From the NCBI GenBank assembly GCA_951213105.1, contig OX578136.1, forward strand, positions 160,010,178-160,074,177: 64,000 nt of DNA, given 5' to 3'. The position numbers and the translations under genes were made by a program. Positions 1-11,738 of the stretch are shown one piece after another. Positions within the stretch are counted from its first letter, which is position 1, and each line of letters opens with the position of its first letter. Under the pieces are notes generated by a model. That model did no database searches. It was not told where the DNA came from and was given only the letters and a program-made list of their open reading frames with translations. This DNA comes from Amaurobius ferox (lineage: Eukaryota; Arthropoda; Arachnida; Araneae; Amaurobiidae).

Positions 1-326
1 TGCAATTTTTTTTACCACAGAGTATATTATCGAAAATTCATTCGATACGGCTCTAAAGTTTAATCAATTTGCTTTCAATACTTATTCTTCCTTATCTACG
101 AATCAACATTATGTTCATTTACATTTATGTACATAGATAATGCTCCAAACATTGGAATGGTAGAATGCGTTAACGCACCAGAATTTTGTGCACACTCCGA
201 TAGGATTGAAGGATTGCGTGTGGTATGCATCCATGTTAAATGGGGCCAAACTAATGTTTGTTTTGCATTATTTCTATGTTATGAAAGCTTTTATTGTAAC
301 AAGTCTTCCTTTTTTATTTTTTCTAG
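1..326. other. upstream intron end, no gene seen
   Basis: AT-rich sequence leading to the first recognised acceptor. A pyrimidine run plus CAG at 8-20 could be another acceptor, but the sequence after it does not read as Slo2 and soon meets stops. Confidence 0.4.
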
Positions 327-375
327 GAACGCTGTTCTTTGGGTTGACCGTCCGTTACCGTTGTGGGGTGTTCAA
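327..375 (+). CDS. Slo2 channel exon (segment before S2)
   Basis: The acceptor is a pyrimidine tract ending TTCTAG at 321-326 and the donor is GTAAGT at 376. The exon is 49 bp: the last base of a split codon, then 16 codons reading NAVLWVDRPLPLWGVQ. This matches the extracellular S1-S2 loop/start of S2 of Slo2 channels (ILWVER...LWAIQ in vertebrate Slack). The ORF open around it (127-441) runs through intron on both sides and is not a gene of its own. The exon carrying the first two bases of the split codon and S1 lies outside the window or was not recognised in 1-326. Confidence 0.88.
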
Positions 376-583
376 GTAAGTGTTTTCAATATTTGTGAAT
401 ACTTTACTGCAGGGGTCTCAGAACTCTTGCCGGTGGAATAAATACGGTCTGCAAACTACTATGATGTAATACAAGGTTAGATATCTGACATTAAAATAAA
501 TTGAAATACGAATCAGTGTATGTTAAATACCCAGACCGCATGACTCACCCTAGGGTACGGTCAGCAGTTTGAGCAGCCGAAGG

Positions 584-1200
584 GAATCAGTATATGTTGC
601 TGTTGTTGAGACCCAGACCGTCTGACCTACAAGAAAGATGTAAGGTAACTGTTTGGACGACCGGAAAGTGCCGCCCAATTTAGACCGGAACCCAGTGGGG
701 GAGGCATCCACAGGGACAGTACCCTCCTTCCCCTACCACCAACCTGTCGTAAGGACTTACGGACACACATGTTTAACTTTACGGACACACATGTTTATCG
801 TACTCCGCGTGAACACGGCGGCAGTGTTGGCAGCGGAGGGAATTGAACCTGGGCCTATCGAGTGCAATTCCTGCGAGCTAACCACTATGGGCTACCGCAC
901 CTTGGAATCAGTGTATGTTGTTATTGAGACCCAGACCGTCCGACCTACCAGAAAGATGTAAGGTGACTGTTTGGACGGACGGGAAGTGCCACCCAATTTA
1001 GACCGGAACCCAGTGGAGGAGGCATCCACAGGGACCCTACCATCCTTCCCCTACCACCAACCTTTCAGAAGGACTTGCGGACCCACATGTTTAACGTGAT
1101 CGTACTCCACGTGAACGCGGCGGGAATCGAACCCGGACCTTCCGAGTGCAACTCCCGCGTGCTAACCACTGGGCTACCGCGCCCGAAATCAGTGTATGTC
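584..1200 (-). mobile_element. two tandem tRNA-headed SINE copies
   Basis: Two copies lie head to tail on the minus strand, about 598-904 and 919-1185. Read on the minus strand, each starts with a tRNA-like head: A-box-like GGTAGCCCA(T)AGTGGTTAGC and B-box-like GGTTCAATTCC (first copy) or GGTTCGATTCC (second). A ~200-bp body and a CAACAA-type tail follow. The same body is joined to a 5S rRNA head at 32.3 and 39.2 kb. ORFs through the region are chance frames. The 14-bp word GAATCAGTGTATGT or a close variant borders each copy. Confidence 0.75.
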
Positions 1201-1258
1201 AGAAGCTCAAACCGTCCGGCTCATCTTTGGACACAGAGCAGCAAGATGGGCGGCCGGG

Positions 1259-1400
1259 GATTCAATGTATGTTGTTGTTGTTGAGACCCAGACCGTCCGA
1301 CCTACCAGAAAGGTGTAAGTTAACCAGGGAAACTGTGTATGTGGAAAACCCAGACCACACAACCAACCTGAAGGGGGAATCAGTGTATGTGGAATATCAG
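1259..1400 (-). repeat. SINE tail fragments
   Basis: Two short pieces of the same SINE 3' end (GTTGTTGTTGAGACCCAGACC and CCAGACCACACAACCAACC) sit between further copies of the GAATCAGTGTATGT-like word. They are degenerate and carry no head. Confidence 0.55.
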
Positions 1401-1472
1401 TTAAAAAATTGTTGCTAGCAACTCCATTCACTTGTACTCATACTAACGTTTACAGAATCTACTTCCAAATTA

Positions 1473-1565
1473 AGAGTTTGTAATTTCGTCCCAGTAGTTT
1501 AACTGTAGATCGCCGGCTGGCCAGTTTGAAGGTCCAGGGTTCGATTCTCGGTAAGAGCAACAAAG
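1473..1565 (+). repeat. tRNA-derived SINE head (family 2), copy 1
   Basis: A tRNA-like stretch: CGTCCCAGTAGTTTAACTG (A-box position) and, 50 bp on, CCAGGGTTCGATTCTCGG (B box). The acceptor stem is not conserved and no clear anticodon arm is seen, so it is a SINE or pseudogene rather than a working tRNA. Confidence 0.6.
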
Positions 1566-1842
1566 TTATTTGGAATAGCTCCCGAACAAATCAACCCTGT
1601 AGGTTAGTGCAAAGATGTCGGAGGTCTGAAAATGACCCTGGTACGACTAGCATGGATTCAGTGGACTCTGGGATATGAAGCGCATATTTCAAATCGAGAG
1701 AATAACAAGAAGCCAACCTGGAAGATAAAAATAGCAGTAGGTTAACCTGAGATAAAAATAGCAGAAAGTGGTCAGTCAGATTGTCAGTTGAACGCCAATC
1801 TGACATTAGAGAGTGGAGAATGCAGAGTTCACTTCGAAAATG

Positions 1843-1935
1843 AGAGCTTGCAATTTCGTCCCAGTAGCTCAGAGTGTCGGCTGGCCAATTCGAAGATCCA
1901 GGGTTCGATTACCGGTTGGGGTAGCAAGGTTCTTT
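1843..1935 (+). repeat. tRNA-derived SINE head (family 2), copy 2
   Basis: The same CAATTTCGTCCCAGTAGCTCA...GGCTGGCC...CCAGGGTTCGATTACCGG layout as 1473-1565. It is 370 bp downstream in the same orientation. A third copy is at 45284-45380. Confidence 0.6.
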
Positions 1936-2920
1936 ACACCTGTTTTTAAATTTAAATGCAGAGGAATAACTGCAATACTGTTATTGTTTATTTCCCCTTC
2001 AAAGTCACCCAACCCTACGTGATATGAATGAAATAAGCAAGTGCAAAATTAGCGTGTATATTAGAACACTGATAAACACTTTCAAAATAATTTAATGATC
2101 GCAAGCACACATTTTCAGTCACGCCTACATGAAATTATAAATAAGAGACAACAGTCTTATGTCTCTCATTATGGCTGTTGGAAATATGCTCAAAATTTGT
2201 TTATACTTTTTTAATTCTAAAGAAATATTTATGTTTTTAGTTTCCAGTTTTGTTATTTTGCACTTATTTTATGAATTAGTTTTAGATACTGATTTTCAGT
2301 TGCTTCAGTCTGCGAAAATATGAAATTTTCAATGTAGAAAAGTTTGAAGACTCCTACATTAACGTTTTCTAAAAATTGTAATTATAAGGACTCTTATAGA
2401 ATATAAATATTCAATATAATTTTTTTCATTAAATTTCAATATTTTTAGTTTAAGTTCAGCCAAAATTTCCCAATTTACGTTATTCACGGAACAAGGATCG
2501 CATACAATATAATTTTTTTTTTTTTTTTTTAAATAATATACTTATAACAGCTACAAAAAATACAAAAATATTAAAAATATTAATAAAATGCATCCGCATG
2601 TATAAATAACTGACGTAAAGGTCTAAAAATGCAGATGCATTGTTTAAAACTTCCTCGAAAATGCTGAAATTAATGCTCCTCATCTTGTTTCTCCAACATG
2701 AGCATTTTTAGTCTGTAACTGTAACTGCGGAAATCTTTGCAATATCTTTAACCTGCTTTAAAAGAGTCATAGATATGCATAATTTTTTTTTTAATTTAAA
2801 CAGATATTGCGATATATTTAATTTGAATTGGGGAAAATTCCACATCAATCAACGCAAAGAATACGTATTTTGTTTTCATAAGAAAGATTGGCATAGTTTA
2901 ACAACCCCTTTTTTTACCAG
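1936..2920. other. AT-rich intron, nothing recognised
   Basis: Low-complexity AT-rich sequence with homopolymer A/T runs (for example a T run around 2512-2530). I see no exon, repeat head or inverted repeat that can be supported. Confidence 0.5.
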
Positions 2921-2924
2921 TGAA

Positions 2925-3060
2925 CCCCTTCACTTCGCCACTGATGAAGGGCATAGGTAATGCCCGAAAGCTGTATGGCCGTTTAATTTTTGTACGTCGT
3001 AAAAAGGAGATTTTAATAAGACTTTTAATTGCGGACCAATTTTTGGTGGTCTTTTTTTTA
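2925..3060 (+). ncRNA. hammerhead-ribozyme-like motif in a dispersed repeat, copy 1
   Basis: CTGATGA (2941-2947) is followed by a 6-bp stem (GGGCAT 2949-2954, loop AGGTA, ATGCCC 2960-2965) and then GAAA (2966-2969). This is the catalytic-core order of a hammerhead ribozyme: CUGANGA, stem II, GAAA. One unpaired A lies before stem II and no good stem III is seen, so it may be a dead copy. A related repeat at 28445-28590 has the stem III strands. Penelope-like retroelements are known to carry such ribozymes; assignment to them is inference. Confidence 0.45.
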
Positions 3061-3154
3061 AGTATTAATTATTTGACGTGTTAACATACTATTTTATTTT
3101 TTAATGAGCTTATTTTTAGGTGGTGAAGTGAGCGGGATCTTCTCATACATAATA

Positions 3155-3926
3155 AAAAATCTGATGTGGGCAACACATGACTTTCCTTATATAATGTAAT
3201 GAATTTACTACTTTTACAGTAAAAAAATTAGGTTTTTCTTATAGTAGATACTAATATTCTTTCCAAGATATTGAATTTTCGACAATTAGTCGTCACTTTA
3301 ATTGATTGAGCGTCTTTTTTATCCATTTGGCGAGATTTTCGTTAATTTGGCAACATTTCAAAAAGTCGCCAAGTTGGCGACATTCCGCCAATTTCGTCGC
3401 CAAAATCTCGCCAAGCGTTATGGATGAAGAAGTAAGTTATTCCTACAGCAGATAAATGACTATTGGCGTTCAAATACAAAAATATTACTCAAAGTATCTT
3501 TTTTTACGAATGGAACGAGCTAGATCCACTAGAATGATGTCACCCAATTTGTCGCATGATATTACATTTGAAAAGTGAACATGTTTCTCAATAGGAAATA
3601 TTTTTTTTTATTTTATATGACTTTTTGATAATTTTTTTGAAAAATGTGCAATATCTCGAGAACTGTTCATGTTAGCGTTCCAAAATTTATGTCAATCGTT
3701 TTCTAATGAAAAATTACATAAGAAATGTCTATTTGTGTAACTTTATTAGTAGTTTTGATTTTTTGACGATTTTTCAAAATTTCATTCGAAAATTTAGGGG
3801 GGTTCTGAACATTCGATTGCGTATAAAAACATTAGGCTTCCAGTGTTTACAGATTGTGATTTTTGTACCAAATTTGGTTCGAATCGGTCCATTCGTTCGT
3901 CAGTTATCGTCTCCACAGACTCACTG

Positions 3927-3957
<31 letters not shown>

Positions 3958-4106
3958 TCACTTCAAAAATGTTTGATTCGTAATCAGGGATGCTTGAAAC
4001 GTGCTCTCCCATCGAAAACTCGAATTCGAATTTTCGACTCCGTCACAATACTTTCCTTATACATAATGTTCTTTCCTTATACATAATTCCTTATATAAGG
4101 AAAGTA
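3155..4106. mobile_element. 0.95-kb terminal-inverted-repeat element, copy A
   Basis: Terminal repeats ACTTTCCTTATAT (3180-3192) and ATATAAGGAAAGT (4093-4105) are a perfect 13-bp inverted pair. A leader ATCTGATGTGGGCAACACATG precedes the left one in every copy. Inside are blocks built from GGCGA / TCGCC words (3330-3415), a (CA)n tract (3928-3951) and CTCCCATCGAAAACTCGAAT. Copies B (20.4 kb) and C (44.1 kb) are colinear. No protein is encoded, so it is non-autonomous. Confidence 0.75.
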
Positions 4107-4835
4107 AAAATTATGTTTTTGTGTGGGGGGGGGGAGGGGAATCTAAGCATCGTACGGCCATGAGATTCGGTACAACAGTACTTTAGAACATATATTTCAA
4201 CACGATTTAGCGATACTGACAATGTTCACACAAATCGATTCCATAACGACCGGTAATGTTATCACAGAGTTTTTATCTTAGCATCGTCAAAAATATCGAG
4301 GAAAATAATTTCCAATAATGTTCCTTTTAAGATAATTTCTTCATATTTATTCTTCTAAATACGCCGAAAATTTTTTTAGGTAATCTGACTTTTATTTTGC
4401 CGCGTTTAGCACAGATCTATAATTTGACAAAAAGTTCTGTGTATATCTTTGCATTATGATATTTTTAAAAATTTCATATGTAATTTCATTTTCTATGATA
4501 TTTTAAACGTGCACACCTGTAAGATTTTCTACCAGATGCGTTTTCTCCGTTTCGGAGGCTGCGCATGCGCTTAAAGTTTCCTCTCCTACAGAAAGGATTT
4601 TCTTTTTAATATTTTCTTTTTATCTATTTATTTATTTTTGCTTAGTCGTATGAGATCAAAGCCATTTAAAAGGTAGGAGGAAGGGGGCAATTTGGGGATG
4701 GGGTTGTATCATGCTGGCTATTTTCGCAGATTTCTATATGAATAACATCTTTTGGTATTTTATTTTATTAATAACATTCAATTTGTTCCTACTTTAATAC
4801 ATGCATACATTTTATTTATAACGTTTTTTTTTCAG
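4107..4835. other. intron, nothing recognised
   Basis: AT-rich intron with a G run at about 4123-4137. It leads to the acceptor at 4834-4835. No repeat family or exon is supported. Confidence 0.5.
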
Positions 4836-4895
4836 GTATCACTGTCAGTCATAAGTTTATCAGAGGCCTTACTTATTGCATATTTAGGATACAAG
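4836..4895 (+). CDS. Slo2 channel exon (membrane segment S2)
   Basis: The exon is 60 bp and in phase 0 at both ends, between TTTTTTTTCAG (ends 4835) and GTAAGA (from 4896). It encodes 20 residues beginning VSLSVISLSEALL and ending AYLGYK. This is the S2 helix, with the conserved E and the YLGYKGN junction shared with the next exon. It is too short and has no ATG, so an ORF search misses it. Confidence 0.95.
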
Positions 4896-5431
4896 GTAAG
4901 ATAAACCTGCTTGATTTTTGTCCTCTTGATTCAGTTAATAACATAAATCATCAAGAAGCATCCTGCATAAAAATATTAGTCGATGCCTATATTACGATAT
5001 TTTCTGTACTTTTTTTATCTAAACTGAAAATGATAATCGACAAATTTCTCCAAAATATTATGATATCAGGTATTAAATGCCTATAACCGATTTAATTAAA
5101 CTTTTACAAACTTTTCAAAAAGCAACAAGAGGTCTTCTAATTTAACCAATTTGAATAACAGTGGTACCAAGTTCATTCTCTTTCTTGTAATACACAGATT
5201 TTAGCGAATCGAACGATATATAGAACAATATTGAAATAATTGTATAGTATAGAACGATACTATACCATATCCTCTACTATACTATATCATAGACTGTTCT
5301 TTCTGTGAAACTCGTGCTTTGAATAAAGTTAAAGCCATTCCAATTGTCGATTTCTCTTAACTCCCTAATGGTCTATCTAACATTTATAAAGCGTGTTGTC
5401 CTCATGCATTATTTTGTTTCCTCTTTTCCAG

Positions 5432-5506
5432 GGTAATGTGTATCAGCAGCTTTTGCACTTCACTTTTATTCTGGAGCTGGTCAATAATGTGCCCTTCGTT
5501 ATCACT
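5432..5506 (+). CDS. Slo2 channel exon (membrane segment S3)
   Basis: The exon is 75 bp and phase 0 at both ends; acceptor CTTTTCCAG (ends 5431), donor GTAAGT from 5507. It encodes 25 residues beginning GNVYQQLLHF, containing FILELVNNVPF and ending VIT. It corresponds to the S2-S3 linker and S3, where family members have FVLEMINTLPFIIT. The next exon lies 23.4 kb downstream, past two Helitrons and a satellite array. Confidence 0.95.
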
Positions 5507-6985
5507 GTAAGTATCTGTAGAATGTGTTTAGCTGTGCGTCTGTAGAGTGCATCAAAGTTATTTTCCCTTTATCTGTGAGCATATTTTTAGCTAATTTCTT
5601 TGTTATTTATATATTTATTTATATTTTTATTTTTGCGCTTGCTGTTGCCGCTTGAAATTGGAGATTAAAACATGCTATACAGACTCTTGCGGGAACGAAA
5701 CCCCGTGATTATTTCAAATTAAAACAGTATTTGACTAATGGTACGCAGTTCGAATTTGGAACTACGCATACAAAGATCCTAAATTACTGTTTATTTTCAT
5801 CTGTTATTTGAGGGATTATTTTTGTATACATTTAGAAATATACAAAATTATTTAATTACTGGTATAAATTATCTCATACAGATGTTTGTAATTAATTTTT
5901 CTCAGCATTTAGGAACAAAAAGTTAACTAACTAGAGTTAACTAAAAATACGTATATTGCTATAAAATTAACCGTGTTGTCAATAAGTAAACAACACTTTG
6001 TATAAATTATAAGAAAGACCTGAGCAACATATTTAAGTATAAATGAAATAATAACGTAGTATGTGCAGATGTTTTGAGGGTAAGCTATACAGGGTGTCCC
6101 AAAAACATTGAAACGCGCTTTAATTTTTTACCTGTTGGAGATAAGTGGGCAATGTAAATTGCAAAAATGTTGAAAGTAAGGTAAGAAATAACACTACGTT
6201 AATGAAATAGTCCTCTCATTAATTTTCAAAAAGTTACACTTTTTAAATTTTTATACGACCCCCTTAGACAAATTCGGTCAATCAGAACATTTTTATTTTT
6301 AATGCAACAAGATCATTAAAAAAACCGCATATCTGTATCTTTAAAATCAACTGAATTATGATAAAGGAAAAAATCTGACTTATGCCACTTTTTCGTACTA
6401 TATGAAAGGCTGTTTCATCAGTGAAAATAGAGATAAACAAATTGACGATGGAAATTGTTTAGATAAAAAGAAGTACTTAAAAGTACTTAATTATTGAAAA
6501 AGTTCTTAGTTATTGAAAAGTACAGGGGACATAGGACCTTTAAACAGTCGAAATTCATTGAAAATAGAGCTGTCTTTACAACTTTTTAATTTTAACCAGG
6601 TGTATCCCAGATGTTCAAATTTTTTTCTCTAAACATATAGAAAACCTTTCTTACTACACAAATTTTACTGAAGTCATATAATTATATGTACATTTAATAT
6701 TGTTTTTTAAAATTTATACAATTTTGACAGACATAATGGTGTATGTAGCAGCCGCGCGCAGGATATTTCAAATAATATTATACTTATGGACTTCAATTTG
6801 ATAATAATATATTTATAACTATTACATCTTTAATTTGTATACACTTTTTAAAATTTTGAAATAAATTTAATATTTTTAAAATTTAAACAAAATGAAATTT
6901 TCATTTTCAGTGTTAAAAAAACATGAAATAAACCTCTTCACAATTCTTTTTTTACTATTTATGGTAAATTTTTGAAGTACAAATT
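5507..6985. other. first part of the 23-kb intron
   Basis: AT-rich. At 6089 a TACAGGGTGTCCCAAAA word begins a stretch that resembles the element at 29312-30260 (similar TTTTTATACGACCCCC and AAAATCTGACTTATGCCAC segments). It is an old, incomplete copy with no matching right end seen. Confidence 0.45.
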
Positions 6986-7050
6986 ATATATATGGATGAA
7001 ACAAGTAAGTCCAAAAAATTTGAAAGTGATTGGTTAAATATATTTTAAGA

Positions 7051-10000
7051 CTAGCAGCATACCCGTTCTTCGTACGGAGTATATAATATAAAGAAACTTG
7101 AAATTCATAATCATGCCCAAATTCTTATAGTATACTAAATGACATGTTTAATCAAAATATTCTGTTAAAATATTTAATATAATGCTCCTAAAAAGAAGTT
7201 TAAGAATCTCTGTTCTCGCTATATAAAATTATCTTCATGGACATATCTGAAGAATAAAACATCTTGGACCCCTTATGTAAGCAAATATAAAAAAAAAATA
7301 TGGAATTGAATCAATATATGCAAAATAAAAGCGTTAAAATTGTATGGGACCCGTACTAATTATATACGCGAATATTAGAAAATATAACCTGTATTAGTAG
7401 ATTACATGTATAAATTGAAAATACCAATAAACCCGTAAACTTTAAATCTGAAGACAGTCATTTATTCCAATATATGTCAAAATTAAAGTGCTAAAATTAT
7501 ATGGGAAGATATACACGTACTACTTATAATGTCCGATTATTAGTAGAAGATTACCCGTTTTGCAATATGAGTCACAAATGTTTTTTGGTAAAATACAACA
7601 GACGACGTAATAAATTGAATATATAATTAATCCCCTTAATCTTCATACCAGAAGACTGTACTTGATTCCAATATATATGCCAATATATGTCAAAATATAT
7701 GCCAATATACCTGTACTACTTATATTCTCGTAGGCTAGAAGATATACCCGTGCATTCCTAGAAGATTACTCGTACAACGTACAATATGCGTGTGTCAGCA
7801 ATTTTTGCCGCAATAAAACAATGGCGTAATAACTTAAAAATATCAATAATCCCTGAATCAATAATTCCGGAAAATATCAATAATAATAATGTTTAAACCT
7901 GAAGAGTATAATTGATATTATCCAGTCCAAAATGAAATGGCAATGAAATTTATTTTATATACATATCTTCATTATTCAAATCGGAAAGGATTTAATAAAA
8001 ATCGTCTGCCGCATAAACACATTGGATTTAAATCCGTTGCTAAGCGACATGATATCATTTGCTTCAAATAAATTGGTAGAAAAAATATCGTCTAAATAGT
8101 TATATTTCTATGAAACATTTGGCGACAGTTTCGTCAAATTAGCGACATTTTAAAAAATCGCCAAATTTATCGCCAAGTGGGACTGTAGAACTGACAGTTC
8201 CACTTTGCGACAAATTGACGAAATATCATCACAATACTATCCCCTAACAAAAAACAATTAATATCATTTATGTAGCGCAATTTTATCAATTTCAAGATAT
8301 TTTTATAGATTTGAAAACATTTTTAACAATTTGGTGACATTTTAAAAATTCGCTAAATGTATTACTAAGTAGGATGGTTGGTCTGACAGATAAATGCTAA
8401 CCAAACATCATTTCAGTACTCTCTTCTAACAAAACAAAAAAAAATTTCATTGATATGTAGAAGACCCAAGCCACACGACCAACCCGAAGGTTTATGGCAG
8501 CTGTTTGTGTGTCGTTTATATCAATTTGGCGACATTTCCGTCAATTTGGCAAAGTTTAAGAAAAGTTGTCAAATTAGCGATATCCCTCCAAATTCGTAAC
8601 TTTGAATTTGCAGATCTGAATGAAACATTCTTATCCCGTTTCAATATACTAAATGAAAACACTACAATTGTATTAGAAGATATACCCGCTCTACTCTTTT
8701 TCTGTTTCAACAATCGGCTATATGAATTTATTGGCTAAACACAATATATGAGTTTAGTAGCTAAATACGATATAAGCTTGAAAACTCTTTGCCAAAATAA
8801 ATGAAATTGATGTACGCAGTCAGCAATTAATATAATTAAAAGAAAAATCAAACCGTCCATACATAAGATATACTTTTATATCCATTTATCCATTTATTTA
8901 TTATTTAAATCGAAAAAAATAATAATAAAAACATTAACAAACACATTTAATTTAATTGCGATGCCGAGCAACATGATATATCCTCCTAAAATGTTAAAAT
9001 TTATAAACCACTAACAGCACACCCGTTATTCGTACGGAGTGTATAATTTAAAGAAACTTAAAGTTCGCAATCATGTGCAAATTCTGTTAAAATATTAAAT
9101 TTATTGCTCCTAAAGAGAAGTTTAAGAATATATGTTCTCACTATGCAAAATTATCTTCACGATCAGATCTGAAGAATAAAACATCCTGCCCCCTTTTGTA
9201 AGCAAATTTACAGAAGAAAAAATAGGAATTGAATGAATATATGCAACCCCGTACTAATTATATTGTCGCAGATCAGAAAATATGCCAATGTGTTAGTAGA
9301 AGATTACCCGTATTACAATATGCGTCTCAAAAATATTTGCCAAAATAAAAGAGATGACGTAATAAATTGAAAACATCAATAATATCCGTACTCTTTATAC
9401 CAGAAGGTCGTAATTGATTCCAATATATGCCAATATATATCAAAACATATGTCAATATACCTGTACTACTTATATTCTCGTAGATTAAAAGATATACACG
9501 TGTATTTGTAGAAGATTCGTACAACATACAATATATGAGTTTAAACAATTTTTGTCATAATAAAATAATTGCATAATAACTTGAAAATATCAATAATCCT
9601 TGAATCAATAATCCCCGAAAATATAAATAATAATAATTTTTAAACCTGAAAACCGTAATTGATATTATCCAGTCAAAAATGCTATAAGAAAAATCAAATC
9701 GTTCTTTTCTAAAATATATTTTTATATCCATTTATTTATTATTCAAATCGAAAAAATAATTATTAAAATTAACAGACAGATTTAATTTAATTGCGTTTCT
9801 GAGTAACATGATATAAGATAGAATCTTATAACATGTTAAATATGTCATGTCTTATAACATAAACTGCGAAATTAAATAACGATTTTGATTTCTCCATACT
9901 TCTCATTGTTCCGTAAAAGCTTGTTTTAAATAAACCATGAACCATGGAGATAGATTTCCCCTTTAAATCATGTTTCAAACAATTCATGTTTTCAGAAAGT

Positions 10001-10456
10001 GACTAATTAACGCAAAAAATCTCCCATCAAACTCAGAGATTAAATTTTAATTCACTTTCAAACGATTTTCAAGCTTTTCGTTTGGATAAACCATGGAGTT
10101 AGGGAGTAGAACTCCTAGGAAAAAGTTCCGATTTTCATTAATATCTCGACAACCCCAGGACTTAGAAACTCGAAACTTGGACAAAATTTATGGGTGTATA
10201 TTTCAAGGCTATTCACCAAATTTCATTAAATTCGGTTCAGCCGTTTTTCCGTGATGATGAGACAAACGAAAATTTCGTTTTTTACTATTATCTCGAGAAC
10301 CACTGGTTGTAGAAACTCAAAACACGGATATAATTTTAAGTGGGGCTATTTCTGAGCTACCCACAAAATTTCATCAAATTCGGTTCAGCCGTTCTCCCGT
10401 GATGGTGTGACAAACAGACAGACAGACAGACAGATTTTCATTTTTATTTATATAGA
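7051..10456 (-). mobile_element. Helitron-family sequence, minus strand (two partial copies)
   Basis: Read on the minus strand, it starts TCTATATAAATAAAAATG, preceded by A (complement of 10457). It has a CTGT(CTGT)n run near the 5' end. It ends with the hairpin CCGT-ACGAAGA-ACGG, then GTATGCTG and CTAG (7054-7051), followed by T. TC...CTAG with a hairpin about 10 bp from the end, inserted between A and T, is the Helitron signature. A second, mutated 3' end at 9011 (TTAG instead of CTAG) shows that two partial copies are joined. No Rep-helicase ORF is present, so it is non-autonomous. Confidence 0.8.
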
Positions 10457-11160
10457 TATTTTGCGCGCATGGGCTAAAATCACATATCTCAGAAAAACAG
10501 CTTTAAAGTTTAAAAATACATTCAGTCTTACTTATTATCTTATTTTACACCTTAAAATGCCTTTAGTTCATAAATAGCACCTTCCTATGTCTGTTATGTA
10601 AGAAAAATCAAAAATTTTCTGCCTTTTAGGGGCTATTTGAGCTCTATATGTTGCTTCGGAAACTCGAACAGACGCTTCGCGCAGTAGTTTCTTGTTAGTC
10701 AGATGAAGCACGTTTACTAAATTTTTACTTATTTATGAGGAATTTTTATCTATAAATGATGTATATAGATGAAACAAGTAAGAGCAAAAAATTTGAAAGT
10801 GATTGGTTACATATATTTTAAAATATATTGCGCGCAAGTGTTAAAATCACATATCTGCTTTATAATTTAACAAAACAGCTTTATAATTTAAAAATGCTTC
10901 AATGTTACTTATTATCTTATTTTGTACCTTAAAATGCCTTTAGTTCATAATTAGCACCTTCCTATGTCTGTTATGTAAGAAAAATCAAAAATGTTCTTCC
11001 TTTTAGGGACTACTTGAGCTCTATATGTTGCTTCGGAAACTCGAACAGACGTTTCGCGCAGTCGTTTCTTGTTAGTCAGATGAAGAACGTTTACTAAATT
11101 TTTACATATTTATGAGGAATTTTTATCTATAAATTATGTATATAGATGAAACAAGTAAAT
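10457..11160. repeat. ~360-bp direct duplication carrying the Helitron target site
   Basis: Two direct copies (about 10457-10826 and 10827-11160) share long stretches such as TAGCACCTTCCTATGTCTG and TTGCTTCGGAAACTCGAAC. The junction around 10806-10835 is a paralogous uninterrupted version of the site split by the Helitron at 7051-10456. Confidence 0.75.
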
Positions 11161-11514
11161 AACATGAAACATGAAAATAACAGAGAACTATAGAACAAAC
11201 GGAATTTCTAACAAAAATAGGAAAATGAGACATCAAATTAAAGGGAATCTTAAGGGAAATCAAATAAATAATCATTTTTATAAATTTACAAATCAAAAAT
11301 AATATTAATTTAGGGAATGGAACATTTTTAATAAAGAATATTATAAAGAAAATTAATTTAGAAAATTAAAAATATTCTAATTAACGAATAAATGAAAAAG
11401 CCAATAAATATTATTTAAATATTACCAAATTGAGAATATTGAGCCAGGGAAAAATAAATAAAAGTAAATTTCAAACCCGCCAAAATAACATAAATTCTAA
11501 AGCAGCCCAACACA

Positions 11515-11652
11515 TTCAGGTGAACATCACTCCAGAAATAGTCAAAACGTCTTCAGGAAATCTTAAAACATGTATTTCCATCAAAATCTCGAAATCTAAA
11601 ATTTTCGTGAAAACAGTACTTTTGCAATATTACGTATGAGAAAGCAAAAATG
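11515..11652 (+). repeat. dispersed repeat shared with 21.7 kb
   Basis: CATCACTCCAGAAATAGTC through ATCAAAATCTCGAAATC to a TACGTATGAGAAAGC end is repeated at 21664-21800, with about the same spacing and direction. The family is unknown. The short ORF 11430-11639 runs through it and is not supported as a gene. Confidence 0.55.
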
Positions 11653-11738
11653 AAATGGGCACAAACAGAAGAAACGGAGGAATATATATATGCCCAGTGA
11701 AAAATTACGAGAACATTTTTATTCACTGAAAGTTAATA

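Noticed and set aside
1113..1185. Functional tRNA gene (minus strand)
   Set aside because: A and B boxes are present but a proper acceptor stem and anticodon arm are not, and the unit continues into a repeated SINE body.
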